Shown here: piece by piece, positions 1 through 10,794 of the stretch
Layout: every line of letters starts with the position of its first letter
Position numbering within the stretch: position 1 is the stretch's first letter
DNA from: Dermanyssus gallinae
Taxonomy: Eukaryota > Arthropoda > Arachnida > Mesostigmata > Dermanyssidae
Reading direction: 5' to 3'
Assembly (NCBI GenBank): GCA_003439945.1
Contig: QVRM01007040.1
Coordinates: 432,001-496,000 of the forward strand
DNA: 64,000 bases
Program-made: the position numbers and the translations under genes
Notes under the pieces: model-generated
The model's database searches: none
Told to the model about the DNA's origin: nothing
Seen by the model: the letters and a program-made list of their open reading frames with translations, nothing else

Positions 1-448
1 CGGCGGAGGCATGGAGGGAGGCGACGAACTTGTTCGACGCTGTTTTGACACTCAAGACAGCCAAGGAAACGGCCAGGCGGGAGAGGTTTGAGCGGGTCTC
101 TCGGGAGAGTGGTCGAGACGAGGAGCCGAGGGAGGGGGGAGGGGGTGGGGAGCAGCCAGGCCCTCATGGTCTCGACGCACCCTCACAGGACGGATTACAA
201 AATGGCATCCCCCTATCCAACCGCAGGTAGACATGCGGGATGATAGTCAGGGATAGAGCTGATTGAAGGAGAACGGCAGGGACGCCTCTCCCACGGTTTC
301 GATGTAATGCCAAAGTAATACCGAGCCTGGGGGGGTGGGGAGGAATCCGGGTTTAGTGGGTTTGCGAGTCTCACACTAGTCACGCAGGCTGCTAGTGGCG
401 CATGTGCATCATGCATTACCGAAACCTCCCAGAAAAAAAAAAAAAAAA
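1..448 (+). mobile_element. R1-like LINE, 3' end with poly(A) tail
   Basis: This is the last part of an R1-clade-like ORF2 and its 3' UTR, cut by the left window edge. The frame at 30-230 contains LKTAKETARRERF. The same peptide pattern, LKVAKETARRDRF, occurs near the C-terminus of the long reverse R1-like element at 48.6-53.0 kb, so the two belong to one family. The UTR shares the block gggtttgcgagtc, a short spacer and actagtcac with that copy. A 16-A run at 433-448 marks the 3' end, as expected for target-primed reverse transcription. The protein it belonged to was an endonuclease/reverse transcriptase. Only its tail is present here. Confidence 0.75.
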
Positions 449-1739
449 GAACGTGCGATACAATGTAGGGACTAACCATCTCTGAAGGGTTCCCGAGGCC
501 GCGTTGCCCCGTTGCACATCCAGCGACAGGCGCTGTCTGAGGAAATCGCGCGCTCGCCTATCACCTTTCATTTTACTTCGGTGTAAAATTGAGATTCCTC
601 TATGCGCCACGTTCGTTTACTTTCTTTACGGTTCTCCTTGCGGTGGTCGACGGCGCATTCTTTTTTGTTCCACCTCCAACTCGTTCTTCCATCTCATAAC
701 GTTCCCTACCGGGTTGAATTTCTGTTCCCACTTACGTTTGTTCTGAATCATGGTGGCAAGTAGATTCGTCGCTGCCCTAGTGAGGGGTTCTGCTGCTGCA
801 ACCATTGATTCTCTTTGTGCGTACTCTAGTTGTCTAGTGCTGTGCAGAATCGTATAGCATTTGTCTAAACGTCCTTAATGCAGCAAAGCTTCAGCACGTG
901 ATCATACGCCATATTACAGAACAAAGGCCCCATGGAAATACTACTATTTATTTCCTTTTGGGCAAGAGAGAAAATGCTTTTGTGTCGTAGTGTGGAACTT
1001 AATGCCGGTGGCACAACACGGACTAAAAACCGCATTGCTAAAGCCTCAGAGTAAGGCAAGACAACCTTTATGGTTTTTCAGTTGTGGGTGTCATACAAAA
1101 GTGTCTACGCTATTTCCTTGTATGTTATACGGTGTTCCCTGTTAATGAGCTGCGCCAGCTCTGCCTTTTCTGCGGTAAAATGTGTTTTACTTTATCATCA
1201 TCACTTTACCATTGAGTTACAGAGAGTGCATACTGACGGTGGAGCCCGTTTGATCCGATGCAGGAATTTTCTGAAAGTGCCATAGCGCGTAAGAAATTGG
1301 ATAAGCGGGTAGGACGGTGAACCCTTTCGTTTTTGGAACTACATGCCACAGCGGGGCTGAGTATAGCATGACGCTATCTGCTACCGTCGCCAGGAGGTAT
1401 CTTCAACCCTTAGAGGCCTCCCGCGTGTGCGGCACCAATTTTGAGAGATCTGTAAGCGCTTTGGTGGCGGAGGGAAGGGTACTGTCGAACACAACGTTCC
1501 ATTTCCGACAAGAGATGATTTGACTTTGGAGGCGACCGTACGTTGCGACAGATGATATGCTTTAGCCTTGCATTGTCCCCGGTGCCTTTCGTGGTTTTGA
1601 TTATTCTCCTCATTCTATCTATTGTAGGGGTATTCTAGTCTTTCGGCGTCGAAAGCAGGTCGAGCCAGACAGGGGAGGAGAAAAACTGTCCGCTGGCTTT
1701 CTGAGCTAGGCCGGGAGGAGGTGGTGGCTGTGAGTGCTT
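449..1739. other. No recognisable gene
   Basis: About 1.3 kb of mixed-composition DNA with only short ORFs on both strands and no motif that I recognise. It probably holds decayed repeats or host intergenic sequence. Confidence 0.5.
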
Positions 1740-2060
1740 AAGTTTTTGGCATGCTATTTTATGCAGGGATTGTGGTTCGTTACACAACCGTTGTCAGCAC
1801 TCCGTCTTACCCTTTTTCATTTTCTGGGCAAGGGCTCGATAGGCTTCTCTGTATTTCTCCCACAGAGCTTGTAGGTCTGGGCGGTTCCGAGCGTTCCGGC
1901 GAGTACATATGCGCCTGATCTGATGGCATTTTTCTGTACCTCGGTTATTCGATTATTCCACCGGTATTTGCGGGCCCGCCGATATTATGTGGAGTGCAAA
2001 GGGCGGCTTCCTGCTCTATAAGCGTCCTGTAGCATACTCGACACAGTGTGTAGTTCAGTA
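1740..2060 (-). mobile_element. R1-like LINE fragment, ORF2 endonuclease-RT linker
   Basis: On the reverse strand one frame reads WWNNRITEVQKNAIRSRR followed by ALWEKYREAYRALAQKMKKG. The WW-x-x-x-I start followed by an Arg-rich stretch and YR.AYRAL is characteristic of the linker between the endonuclease and reverse-transcriptase domains of R1-type elements. The same linker is seen as VYWWSDEIEEARKRC in the element at 48.6-53.0 kb. The fragment is frameshifted at its 5' side and has no identifiable ends. It lies head to head with the next, forward R1-like fragment. Confidence 0.55.
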
Positions 2061-2319
2061 TTATGCAGCCGGGCTCAGCGAGACTTAACCTACTACTGCA
2101 GTGTTTAAAAATTTAACCTCAGGTGCCGCCTGCAGGACATCGCAGAGACTGGGAAGGACACCCCCTCGAGCCATCTCGAGGACCAAAAAGACTACCGGAT
2201 GTAAGCGCAAAAGGGCGGTAGGACGGATAACGTCATACCAGGGCCCATTCTAGGCGATGGCCTGACGCCGGCCCCGCGGGGACCCGAAGTAGTCTCTGCG
2301 GGCGGGCCAGTCTAGACCG

Positions 2320-2870
2320 AGACCTCCATGAGACTTATAGATCAAAGCGAACTTAAAGACGACAATAGCAGAAGCTAACGCAGCAAGACAGAATTACCTG
2401 ACCGAGAGAGTTCAAGTGAACCCATGGGGTTTATTCTACAAGGTTGTAATGGCTAAACTACGGAGCAGCCCACCTCCACTCTCGGTCGTAAAGCTTACCG
2501 AACTAGTGTCGAGTCTATTCTCCACCCAGGAATCTCGACCTGACACCATTTTAGTCGATCCCTATGAAGTGCTTGCAGTCACTGTCTAGGAAATCCTTCA
2601 AGCGACAGCACGCCTTTCCCCTGGCAAGGCGCCGGGCTAGTGAGGTAGTGAAGCAAGCAGTATTCCAGATAATAGCGTGAAACCACCCTACCCTGCTGGC
2701 GTACTAAGGAGAGACCAAGTTTCCAAACAGATTAAATTACCCGGCAAATTACGACAAGAGCCCCGCAGGACTCCGTTCTGGGCCCAGTTCTATGGAACCT
2801 GGCCTGGAACGATGGCTAGAAAATCAACAATACAAAACAATACAAAGTCTCCTTTATTGAGAAAAATGTG
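2320..2870 (+). mobile_element. R1-like LINE fragment, ORF2 RT N-terminal region
   Basis: Translated pieces include NPWGLFYKVVMAKLRSSPPP at about 2,418-2,477, then EILQATARLSPGKAPG at about 2,590-2,637. These match the order expected for R1-type ORF2: a DPWG-like motif before the RT, then an LSPGKAPGPDGI-like RT block. A later piece around 2,765-2,815 reads QDSVLGPVLWNLAWNDG in a different frame, equivalent to the RT motif QGSVLGP. The catalytic YADD segment and the region between the two blocks are missing. The copy therefore has an internal deletion, frameshifts and stops, and is inactive. Confidence 0.6.
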
Positions 2871-3379
2871 TTAGAATCGCATTGTAGTCTTAAGTAGTAA
2901 CTTCCGGTGGAGTAATTGACACGACACTACGAAGATTATTTGGACGTACTGCAAGAAGGTACTAACGTTATTATTCCGGATTGGATGTTTAAAAGTCTTA
3001 CGTCAACTCGCATCTGGTACTTACTCACGTTTGGGAGTACGAGGCTCTTACGCCTTGCATTGAAACGCCATGCGACTCGTTTAATAAATGTGCCCTGCTG
3101 TTTGGATGTTAAGCTTTCCGACCTGCTGCTCGCAGAATCATTTTGTTGGTTTCAAAAAAGCAGCTTTTTGACAAAATCCTGAATCTTGGATTTTAGTCGC
3201 CTTTCATTTGCGTTAAACCCTTTTGTGGAGTTCTTATGGAAAGATATATCCGATGCTGCAACGGTAGAAACTGTTTTGGCATAATTCGAAAGTTCGGATT
3301 TTAGTGGCCTGATCAAAGTGATCGATACAGCATTGTCTGCTCGTTAGTCTACCTACAGAGAGCAGCTTTGAAGCTCCAA
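2871..3379. other. No recognisable gene
   Basis: AT-rich sequence between R1-like fragments. Short ORFs exist, but none shows recognisable domains. Confidence 0.45.
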
Positions 3380-3990
3380 GCTCTGGTCCGTCGTTCAGGC
3401 TACGTGAGCCACCCTCTTCACCGCCAGCTGCTCGCCCGCTTCGGGACACATTCGGCTTCGTCTTCGATCAAATCGCCGGCATCGAAGCAATGTGTGTTCC
3501 GCGTTATCGTTCTCGTATTTGTCACGTCGAATGCACATACGGCAGAAGGCGCCTCTTGGGGTCTTGCCAGGTACACTTGGAACATGCATACATGCCCTGT
3601 TGGCATCTGCGCTAGGTAGTACAGAGCTCTCCATGAGCCCTCTAAACCAAGTCTGCAGATTTGAAATCATCTGTCTCGCCCGACCTTTCCGCCGTCTGTC
3701 TCTGTCCAGCTCGTTGCCCGCTAAGAACCTTCTGCCGGAGTCCTTCTGTCTCTTTCCAAGTCATCTTCGGCTTGAGATATCTGTTGGTTCGTTCCTGCAG
3801 CAGGTGTCCCAGGGGGTATTGCTCTTGATAAGACCATGGTCGTTTCTCGCCGTTTCGTAAGACCCGTCGCTAGTAGTACCCATTGAATGTTTGTCAGCTT
3901 TTCCTGTTCTTCTTAACCCGTCGCGTCGTGTTTCTCCAAATTGGTACAAAGTAATAGATGGCAGCGTAGTGCCATGGGTGCCCATCCTTC
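3380..3990 (-). mobile_element. LINE C-terminal fragment with CCHC-type finger
   Basis: The reverse frame 3,395-3,670 contains FCRMCIRRDKYENDNAEHTL followed by LRC and an Arg-rich stretch. A C-x2-C ... AEHTLLRC arrangement is the usual zinc-finger-like motif near the C-terminus of R1-clade ORF2 proteins, after the RT domain. The neighbouring upstream frame (3,761-3,985) may be thumb-domain sequence. The product would help bind element RNA or target DNA in the intact protein. Only this tail remains and the frames are disrupted. Confidence 0.5.
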
Positions 3991-4539
3991 AGACGATACA
4001 TCAGGGCGATCCTACAGGCAAAAGTGAGGCGCGAGATGTGGATCTAAAGCAATAAATTCTGCTCCGACACTGGGCCAAAGAACAAGCCTTCTTTGGCCTA
4101 TCACAAACCTTATTACAACACCACTCACCGACGAGAAATATGCGGCAAGTGAGACGTAGGACGACGATGAGTTTCTTTCATATACGAACACAACTTATTT
4201 GTTTATTAAAATGTGTCCTGCTTAGGTATTTAGAAATGATATACAGTTAAATTAGTTTATTACACAGGGTAATCTATAAGAACACAACGACAAACTAATA
4301 ATGACTGGCAAAAACATCAACACAGAAATGACAACGGCGACAAACAATCTGCACAATATACAGATACATCTGAGCCGGCTCAACGAAGTTTAGATGATAC
4401 TGAGTGCGAACGAACGGGCTTCAAGCTGCGAGAACAACTCTTGAGAAGGCTATTAAAAACATCGACGAAGAAAATGAAGAGAACTCTATGAGGGAGTAGA
4501 AGACGACCTAGGGGGGAAGCATTATAATATTGTCACGGA
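3991..4539. other. No recognisable gene
   Basis: AT-rich sequence with no supported coding or structural feature. Confidence 0.45.
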
Positions 4540-5115
4540 AAAATTTGGGTGGCCACGGCCAGCTCTTCCAAAGGCTTGGCGAAAAGTACGGTAAGGCCAA
4601 TTTTCCCCAAGCACGCCACCCCCCCCCCCGAGAGAGGTAGACATGGGCAAAATATGTATTCCTAGCCTCACAAGGACAACGGTCACCCAGCGGCATAGCA
4701 CTCGACCCGGATGGAAACTGTAAAGATTCTTCTTCACGAACAACCGGGAATACTTAGACAGATAGCCGACCAAATCTGGAGATATGCTATTTATCGGAAT
4801 TTATGCGGAAGAACGCTACCCTGGCTATATATATATATATACCAGGAAAGCCGCCTGGCTCCCAGCGCGTACCATTCAATATGTCTACCGGGGAAGGCAT
4901 TCAAAACGGTCATTAATATGAGACTACCGGCGGAACTGCAAAAAGAAAGCATTCGCGAACAAGTGATTCGGCTTCCGCGAGAGGCTGGTGATTAAAATGG
5001 CATAAGAAAACGAGAGAAGAACCAATCGTCAAGGCAGTTTTGCAAGGTCGTCCTTCTGGATGTCTGCAACGCCTTCAACTCACAGAGGTGGGTCACTTAT
5101 TATTAAATATTCTTG
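4540..5115 (+). mobile_element. R1-like LINE fragment, RT fingers/palm
   Basis: The frame 4,711-4,995 contains RLAPSAYHSICLPGKAFKTV, which corresponds to the RT block PSAYRPICLLDTAGKxFE of R1-type elements. Downstream, in another frame near 5,040-5,095, is KVVLLDVCNAFNSQRW. This matches the palm motif LDVxNAFNSAxW, which carries the first catalytic aspartate. A short (TA)n tract at 4,826-4,841 sits inside the coding part and translates as YIYIY, so the microsatellite grew within the dead element. Frameshifts separate the pieces and the YADD motif is absent. Confidence 0.65.
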
Positions 5116-6779
5116 CTCCTGATTAATTGTTTCTCGTTCAACCACAATCCCTTGTGCGTGAACTTGCTCGGACATTTCCAGCTTAGAGACATGGTTCAAC
5201 AAAGAGCATGAAAACGTCACTTACGACTTGACGCAGGTATCAATTGGGCACGGGTGCTTCTAAAAATACCTGCGAATAAGATAGACAAGGCTCCGCATAC
5301 CAAGTGTGCCACGTGCGATCCAGGCGAAGAGGATGACGTCGCCTATAAAAAGAAATAGCTTAACCATACGTCTGATTCTTAGCTCTTCTTTCTCTTGCTT
5401 GTTCTCCCAAATAAGCGGTATTCCGTTTTATTGTTATCATATTATCTATGGTCCGCATAACGATGCTACCTGTTTCGTATTCGTTCTGCGCACCATTTCG
5501 CGTAATTAAACGGACGTAACATACGAGAATTGCGTGTGTTTAATTACGATTGTCGCTGCTTTCGTTAATGAACAAACGACACAAATGAACGACAGAACGG
5601 GCTGTATGTAAAAGCACAGCGTCTCATTAGCGCCGCATTGTCATTGGTTGGTAGTTATTTATAAAATCTAGCGCTAGTTGTCTTGGAGACGCGAGCAGTA
5701 CACGCAGAGTCAAGTTAAGCAGAATGCTTAATTCAGGCCAGACCGCTGTACACCGCGGCGAACGCATCGACCCACTGACAAACAAAGTCGGACGGAATCG
5801 AACAAGAAATTGAACGGGCTGGCAATGGGTAAACACAGACGGGCTCCACGGAGCGGTAAAGAGGCGTAGCGCAATCGATCGTATTTTATTATTGTTGTTG
5901 TTGCTGCTGTTGTTACTGTTGCTGTTGCTGTTGTAGTTGTTGTCATCCGCTTTCTACTATAATTTTTAGATTCGAGAAGGCGGCCCTGTTAGCCGCAAAT
6001 ACGCTTTTGGCTAACCTGATTCATGTCAGCTTTGGTTAGCGCTGTTACTACAACTACCACTTGCATTTCGACTAGTTAAACTGTCTTCCATCGTGTGTCA
6101 TCGTGGTGTGAAATCAACCCCATGATTACGCCCTGTGACGCTGCAACACCGACTGATTCAAGCGAGGGGGTTCGACAAACAATGGACACAGGTCCCAAGA
6201 AATTCGCCGCAGACAGGAATGCTGGTAAGCGCTGTACCGATCGCCCATCGGACACGCAGTCAAATGCAGAATTTTGAGTGCCTCTGTTGTCTGATCGCTA
6301 CAACGACAAACGTAATCAATTTAAGTGTTTCTACTGTCTGATCGCGACAGCGAATTTTACAAATTGTCACCTCACCAGCTACCAGATTCCGCCGTGCTTG
6401 CCCAGGCTTAACGGTATCAAGCAAGCCATTTCTGTCGAGAAAGTAGGGCTCCCTTCTACTTTGCCGATTAGACTAACGATAGTGAGGTCTGGTTGTAAAG
6501 TAAGCCTGCTTGAGAACCTTTGGTTAACCCAGACACGCTGGTAGCCTAAAGTTTCCAAAAACGTACAGGCAGGTGCAGGCGCATATCTGTTTAAGACCTT
6601 AACCCTGGATCGAGCACCTTTTATATATCGATCTGTTATATTGAATCATGCATATTCGAAGCTGTCTCAATGTCGTAACTATATATCAATAGCTCGTCTC
6701 CTCTAACCACTCTCTGAAGTAATCTAGGCTCTTCTGCGAATTCGGACATTTCCCGACGGGCGTTTCATTTGATGGAAAT
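5116..6779. other. No recognisable gene; one CTG/TTG-like microsatellite
   Basis: About 1.7 kb with no identifiable protein motif. At 5,888-5,942 there is an imperfect (TTG/CTG)n tract, which also explains the Thr/Ala-rich reverse ORF over it. Confidence 0.45.
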
Positions 6780-7060
6780 TTAACGTTTTTTTTTTATTTC
6801 ATACGATATCTTCAATGACTCATATATCTCCCTGGCAGTAATTCGGCGATCGTTGATATCATTAAATTTTTCAACGTTCTCTTCTGTTATTGACGTCGAA
6901 GGCCTTTCCGGACAGGGGTACCACGTATACACAGTGTTTTGGGACGCTGCTCGAGTACCATAAGCAGTTGGTAATATTTCCACCACTTTAGGACATACGA
7001 TTTGGCTTTTAACCCGAAACTTGATGCAGACTCGTTACTTCTTCACTTTTGGTTTCTGAA
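6780..7060 (-). mobile_element. Mariner transposase N-terminal remnant
   Basis: The reverse frame 6,780-6,986 contains GTRAASQNTVYTWY followed by RPSTSITEENVEKFNDI and then DRRITAREIYESLKISY. This is the bipartite helix-turn-helix DNA-binding region of mariner transposases. The first helices end in the VYxWY motif, the linker contains GRPST, and the second HTH reads DRRIT.REI...L.ISY. A short segment between the two HTH units is missing (WYPCPERPST). The catalytic domain is absent and an A-rich run follows. I see no TIRs. This is an inactive N-terminal relic. Confidence 0.75.
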
Positions 7061-7689
7061 AAATTGCCGAACCTTGTTCATTTTATTGAATCGAAGTCAA
7101 ACGACGACGACCTGTGTGTACATTTGTGTATTAATGGCTAATCATTTATAATTAATCAGTAATTTAACGTACTGTAATTTGCCGATGCGCCCTAACTTAT
7201 TAATATCTAGTAGTATACCACCAGAGAGGGTCTCTGTGTTACAATCCAGCCACTGAACTCGCACAAGCGGGTTGAGAGGCCACATACAGTAACTGTCAAG
7301 CCAAGGACGCAAGGGAGTCGGTTATAGTGCGATCTCCGGCCGAAGGTCTAGCTAGTTAAACTTTGAACTTTGACACCGTTGTTTCTGACGCAGGCGACAT
7401 CAGCCTTTTCTGACTAGTCCGGTTGACGCAGTCGTGGATGAGAAGATTCATGGAAAACCGTTGTTGATAGCAATGTACTCATATCGCGAACTCCTGCGCG
7501 TGCTTTGTGCGCAAGCCAACTCGTGCCGAACAATCGAGCCTACCTATTCATCACAGCAGCACCTGTGCTGATTGGTGATTCTACAAGTGAACGTGGACTC
7601 AAAGTTTCACTTAAGGGTCATCAGACACGCGAGACAATCGGCGACTCACCGCCATCGACTTATAAGACGCCAAATGTGTATGGCGAGAA
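7061..7689. other. No recognisable gene
   Basis: Intergenic sequence upstream of a SINE copy. Nothing coding is supported. Confidence 0.4.
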
Positions 7690-7895
7690 TAATAGGCCAC
7701 ACACGCTTAAGTAAAGTTTTTGGGCTGTTGTCCCTCAGCCAAGATTTAACGTCCGTAACGGGTCTGCTTATTGCATTGCTTCATAGACGGACGGACCTCC
7801 ATAAATACAAATCGGTGCAACAGTGGGGTTCGAGGCGTCTCCTCCGGTTGCGAGGCGCCCTGGCAGACTAATGCGCCACGCCACCGGGCTCGACG
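7690..7895 (-). mobile_element. tRNA-derived SINE, copy 1 (internally deleted)
   Basis: On the reverse strand it starts GTCGAGCCCGGTGGCGTGGC and ends GGACGTTAAATCTTGGCTGA plus CAGCCCAAAAACT. It shares head, body and tail with three other copies near 9.98, 14.29 and 20.52 kb. The pol III B box, GGTTCGAGCCCC in the other copies, is damaged by a small deletion that removes the segment between the Cys/Gly-rich part and the box. It is a short non-autonomous retroposon, presumably mobilised by a LINE. No clear TSD is seen. Confidence 0.75.
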
Positions 7896-8022
7896 GTGGC
7901 TTATTTTGCATGGGCTTACCGGATCTACTTATATTACCCAAATAGAAGTCCCAAATCAAGTCGAGTAGAGTTACGAGAAGCGCATTATCTGTCTGGGGTG
8001 AGAAAATTGTCGCGCTAGCGGC

Positions 8023-8036
8023 AATATATATATATA
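8023..8036. repeat. (AT)n microsatellite
   Basis: A short (AT)7 tract immediately before a CpG-rich segment. It could serve as a TATA-like element for the candidate exon downstream, but that is only a positional inference. Confidence 0.6.
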
Positions 8037-8345
8037 GGGCGTAAGATGAGTGAGTTCTGCGGCAGACGGGCGGGCAGGCAGATATGCACTTGGTAGCTTA
8101 GCTGTTCCGTTGTTTAAACCCGGCGGGCGAGCGAGCGGCTGGCGTCGTCGTCGTCGTTACTTTCCGACGCGCAAAAAGCTGGCTGGCTTGTCGACTGTGT
8201 CGACGACTGCGTGGTGCGTAACGAGTTGTTCGTTTGGCGAGCTAGCTAGCGTGGATAGAGGGGGGGGAAGACGTTTTCCGCAGCGCATCCGTCGGCCTCA
8301 GACGACGGCCAACTGAGCCGACGGTAGCTGTCACCAGCTCTGCCG

Positions 8346-8399
8346 ATGCGATGCGTCCACTTGCTGGTGCTGCTGCTGTTGCTGTTCGCGGCGTTCGAA
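8346..8399 (+). CDS. Candidate signal-peptide first exon (hypothetical host gene)
   Basis: An ATG at 8,346 opens MRCVHLLVLLLLLFAAFE, then a stop is reached eight codons later at 8,424. The peptide has the shape of a secretory signal: a short basic start (R2), a run of leucines (residues 6-13), then small residues (AA). A GT at 8,400-8,401 in the context GAA|GTGACA could be a phase-0 splice donor, which would put the rest of the gene on later exons outside this segment. The region upstream (about 8,040-8,345) is CpG-rich, contains a (GTC)n run and lacks transposon motifs, unlike its surroundings. The donor is weak and no acceptor exon is identified. A competing overlapping frame starts at 8,351 and reads 111 residues. 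Confidence 0.25.
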
Positions 8400-8426
8400 G
8401 TGACAAATTATCACATATTCGCGTGA

Positions 8427-9029
8427 CCTGGTTCGACGAGCCGTTCTTCCTAAACTGGAACATGCTACGAGCTGAGCGGAGCCCGCCGTCCGTCAGTTCA
8501 TTAGCCATTTCTCACAATGAACAGACACACATTACTATTACTATTATTATTATTCTCTCGATAATGATACGTGGCCAGCCTCGGACGTTCGGAGTCACGT
8601 GGTACACATGGTGGTATGTGTGCAGGGCTTGCGTAAATGTTCTGGCCCTTCTTCTTGCATCAACACGCTTTGCTGCGTGCCGGTAGAGAGCTTGTTGTTC
8701 CGTGAATATGGTGACAATTGGTAAATTCAACGCGGTTGTTTTACAGGTTTTGGAAAATTAGCGAGGCTATTGAAAGTCGTCGAAGTATCACCTTTACTTT
8801 TACACGCTGATGGAGAGAACGCATCTGATAAAAAGCTCCTCAGTGGGTGTATCAGTGACAACCCTAAACTACTTTTTGCTAAAAGAGAATTGTATATATA
8901 TATATATATATATTTAGCAAAATTGGTAGTTAACTCTCGAAGGAGTTGCCCATACAACCGTTGCAAGAACGTTCGACAAGCTTGGACTCACTTGGAAAGC
9001 GAACAACGTTTTTGGAATGTTTGGTGACC
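8427..9029. other. No recognisable gene; (TA)n tract at 8,892-8,913
   Basis: The sequence between the candidate exon and the LINE-A copy shows no supported coding content. The ORF from 8,351 to 8,686 passes through an (ATT)n-like tract near 8,536-8,552. Confidence 0.4.
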
Positions 9030-9891
9030 TGTAATAATCTGGTAATATTCAACAGAATCCATAGTGACCTGCAGGCTGCGCTTTGCACACGTGATGGATA
9101 GTTCTCGCAGAATGACCTCATAGTGAACGTGTCAAAGGCTAAGGCTGTCTCGGCGTGGCGGGCAACGAGCCCGCGCAGATAAACTGCGATTTCACGGTGA
9201 ACAAGTGCAATTCGTAGAAACCTTTTGCTATCTCGGGGTAAGTTTCTCGTCTCGAGGTACAACCTTTTCACAACATGTAACTGAGCGTTGTAGAAAAGCC
9301 CTTATCGCGGCATCTGGTATCAGTTGTCCCTTCGGACGGCCATGACATGATGCACGCTCAAAGTGGCATCCGTAGCTGCTTACGGTATCCAAGTAACTTA
9401 GAAACATCTTAGCACTTCGCAGTTATGGCAGTTGGACAGGGTGCCAGCCTTCTTGAAGCGAGTACTTAGTCTTCCGTCGAATTCGCGCAACGGATTAGAA
9501 TACATGCTCGCCGTGTCGTTCAATATCATTTATTGATGAACTCGTAGACCCTGAGTCATTTTGATTTGCCGCAGATAGTCGCCCTGGAAACGTTTCGGCG
9601 TGAGTATTCTCAAAAATTGTTTTTAATTTCCAGATCATTTTATCTGTCTCCAGCTATTACTAACCAGGCCTGGAAGGACTTTCTTCGGCCATGTTTTCAC
9701 CTCACTACTCGCCACAGTGTTCACGGATTTCAACATTTACTATGCCGGTCTGCTGGGTTTCATGAACCCAAGGAGGACTGCAAATGCCGTCGTTGTGGCG
9801 GTGTATGTCCCCTGTATCACCTACCCGATTGTACGGAGTCCGTATCGCTTTCTCAGCTCCAGCAATAATTCTCATAAATCACTTTTACCAT
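9030..9891 (+). mobile_element. LINE-A copy, RT C-terminal part and finger (decayed)
   Basis: Fragments of one non-LTR ORF2 in changing frames. At about 9,095-9,140 is LIVNVSKAKAVSAW (the RT region after YADD). At about 9,225-9,290 is YLGVSFSSRGTTFSQHVTER. At about 9,440-9,520 is PAFLKRVLSLPSNSRNGLEY. At 9,690-9,865 comes a terminal finger, SAGFHEPKEDCKCRRCGG and then CPLYHLPDC. The order and spacing match the better copy at 28.7-30.6 kb. The RT catalytic core is missing and frames are broken. The tail ...ttttaccatg is shared with the copy at 10.8-11.2 kb. Confidence 0.65.
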
Positions 9892-9943
9892 GCCCCGTTG
9901 TTTACCGGAGGGGCCGAAGAGATGGTGATCTCATGAAACAGTA

Positions 9944-9978
9944 GGCAGGCGAGTATTCTACCACTGAACCACCGATGC
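9944..9978 (-). pseudogene. tRNA-Gly(GCC)-like 5' half
   Basis: The reverse strand reads GCATCGGTGGTTCAGTGGTA and continues GAATACTCGCCTGCC. From memory of the family this is the 5' half of a eukaryotic tRNA-Gly(GCC) up to and including the GCC anticodon, with at most one or two differences. The sequence then departs completely: there is no anticodon 3' stem, no standard T-arm and no 3' acceptor strand. It is therefore not a working tRNA gene. It lies two bases from the start of a divergently oriented SINE and about 50 bp from a LINE-A 3' end. Alternatives are the head of a tRNA-Gly-derived SINE whose B box has decayed, or a retroposed tRNA half. Confidence 0.65.
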
Positions 9979-9980
9979 TT

Positions 9981-10162
9981 GTCGAGCCCGGTGGCGTGGT
10001 GCCTTTTTCTGCGCCTCGCGACGGGAGGAGACACATAGGTGCGCGGGTTCGAGCCCCACCGTTGCACATTTGTATTTGTGGGGCTCCGTCTATGAAGCAA
10101 CGCGAAGAGCAGTCCCGTGGACGTTAAATCTTGGCTGAGGGTCAGCCCAAAAACTCTACTTA
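9981..10162 (+). mobile_element. tRNA-derived SINE, copy 2
   Basis: Forward copy starting GTCGAGCCCGGTGGCGTGGT. It contains an A-box-like GTGGCGTGGTGC and a good B box GGTTCGAGCCCC near 10,048, followed by a conserved body and the tail GGACGTTAAATCTTGGCTGA, GGGTCAGCCC and AAAAACTCTACTTAA. The tail forms a GGCTGA/TCAGCC hairpin. Both pol III promoter boxes are readable, so this is the best-preserved promoter of the four copies. No TSD was found, and its 5' flank is the tRNA-Gly-like half. Confidence 0.8.
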
Positions 10163-10794
10163 ACATAAGGGGTTGCAATATGTACGCTCTTATATAGGCG
10201 GCCTAGCCTTGAATCTTATATTCAGTTCAGTAACGCCTTCATTCACGTTGACATGTGCAGTATTCGTTGGAACGCGATGGGCATTACCCCGAGAACAGCA
10301 GCGGCGTTGTCCTGGGGTATATCAATCAAGAACGTCTGTCGCAAGAGGAGCCAGGCTGTCCTGTCCTCTGCGTACATATTCATTGGTTAGAGACTGCCAA
10401 AGTGTGACCGTCACTAACCAATTACTGTGAACTAACTTCATGTTGTCGGGCCGAAGAGTTGATACTCTTGGCCCCGACACGCGGTACATACGGGCTCCGA
10501 GGGCTTTCGTACACCCGCAGGCTGCCGCATGCATAAAGGCCGGTGAGAGATCGGAGAACTTTTGTCTATGATAAAGCCATCTAGCAACGCGATTTGTTGA
10601 GCAATCGCAAAAGGGATGTTTGCACAGCAAGTGACTGGATGTATATACATACGTTCCGCTACTATTTTTGCTCGTATTGCAGTCATTCCAAAACGTGTGA
10701 ACTGAAAAGGACGAACGTCTTTTGGAAAACATGCCAACTAGCGTGCCATACATATTTGACTCTAGAAAAGCATATGCATATGTTTTTATGTACG
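10163..10794. other. No recognisable gene
   Basis: About 0.6 kb between a SINE and a LINE-A fragment. ORFs on both strands overlap, but none contains a motif I can name. Confidence 0.4.

Noticed and set aside
9944..9978. Intron-containing functional tRNA-Gly
   Set aside because: No 3' half with a T-arm and matching acceptor strand is found within a plausible intron length on that strand.
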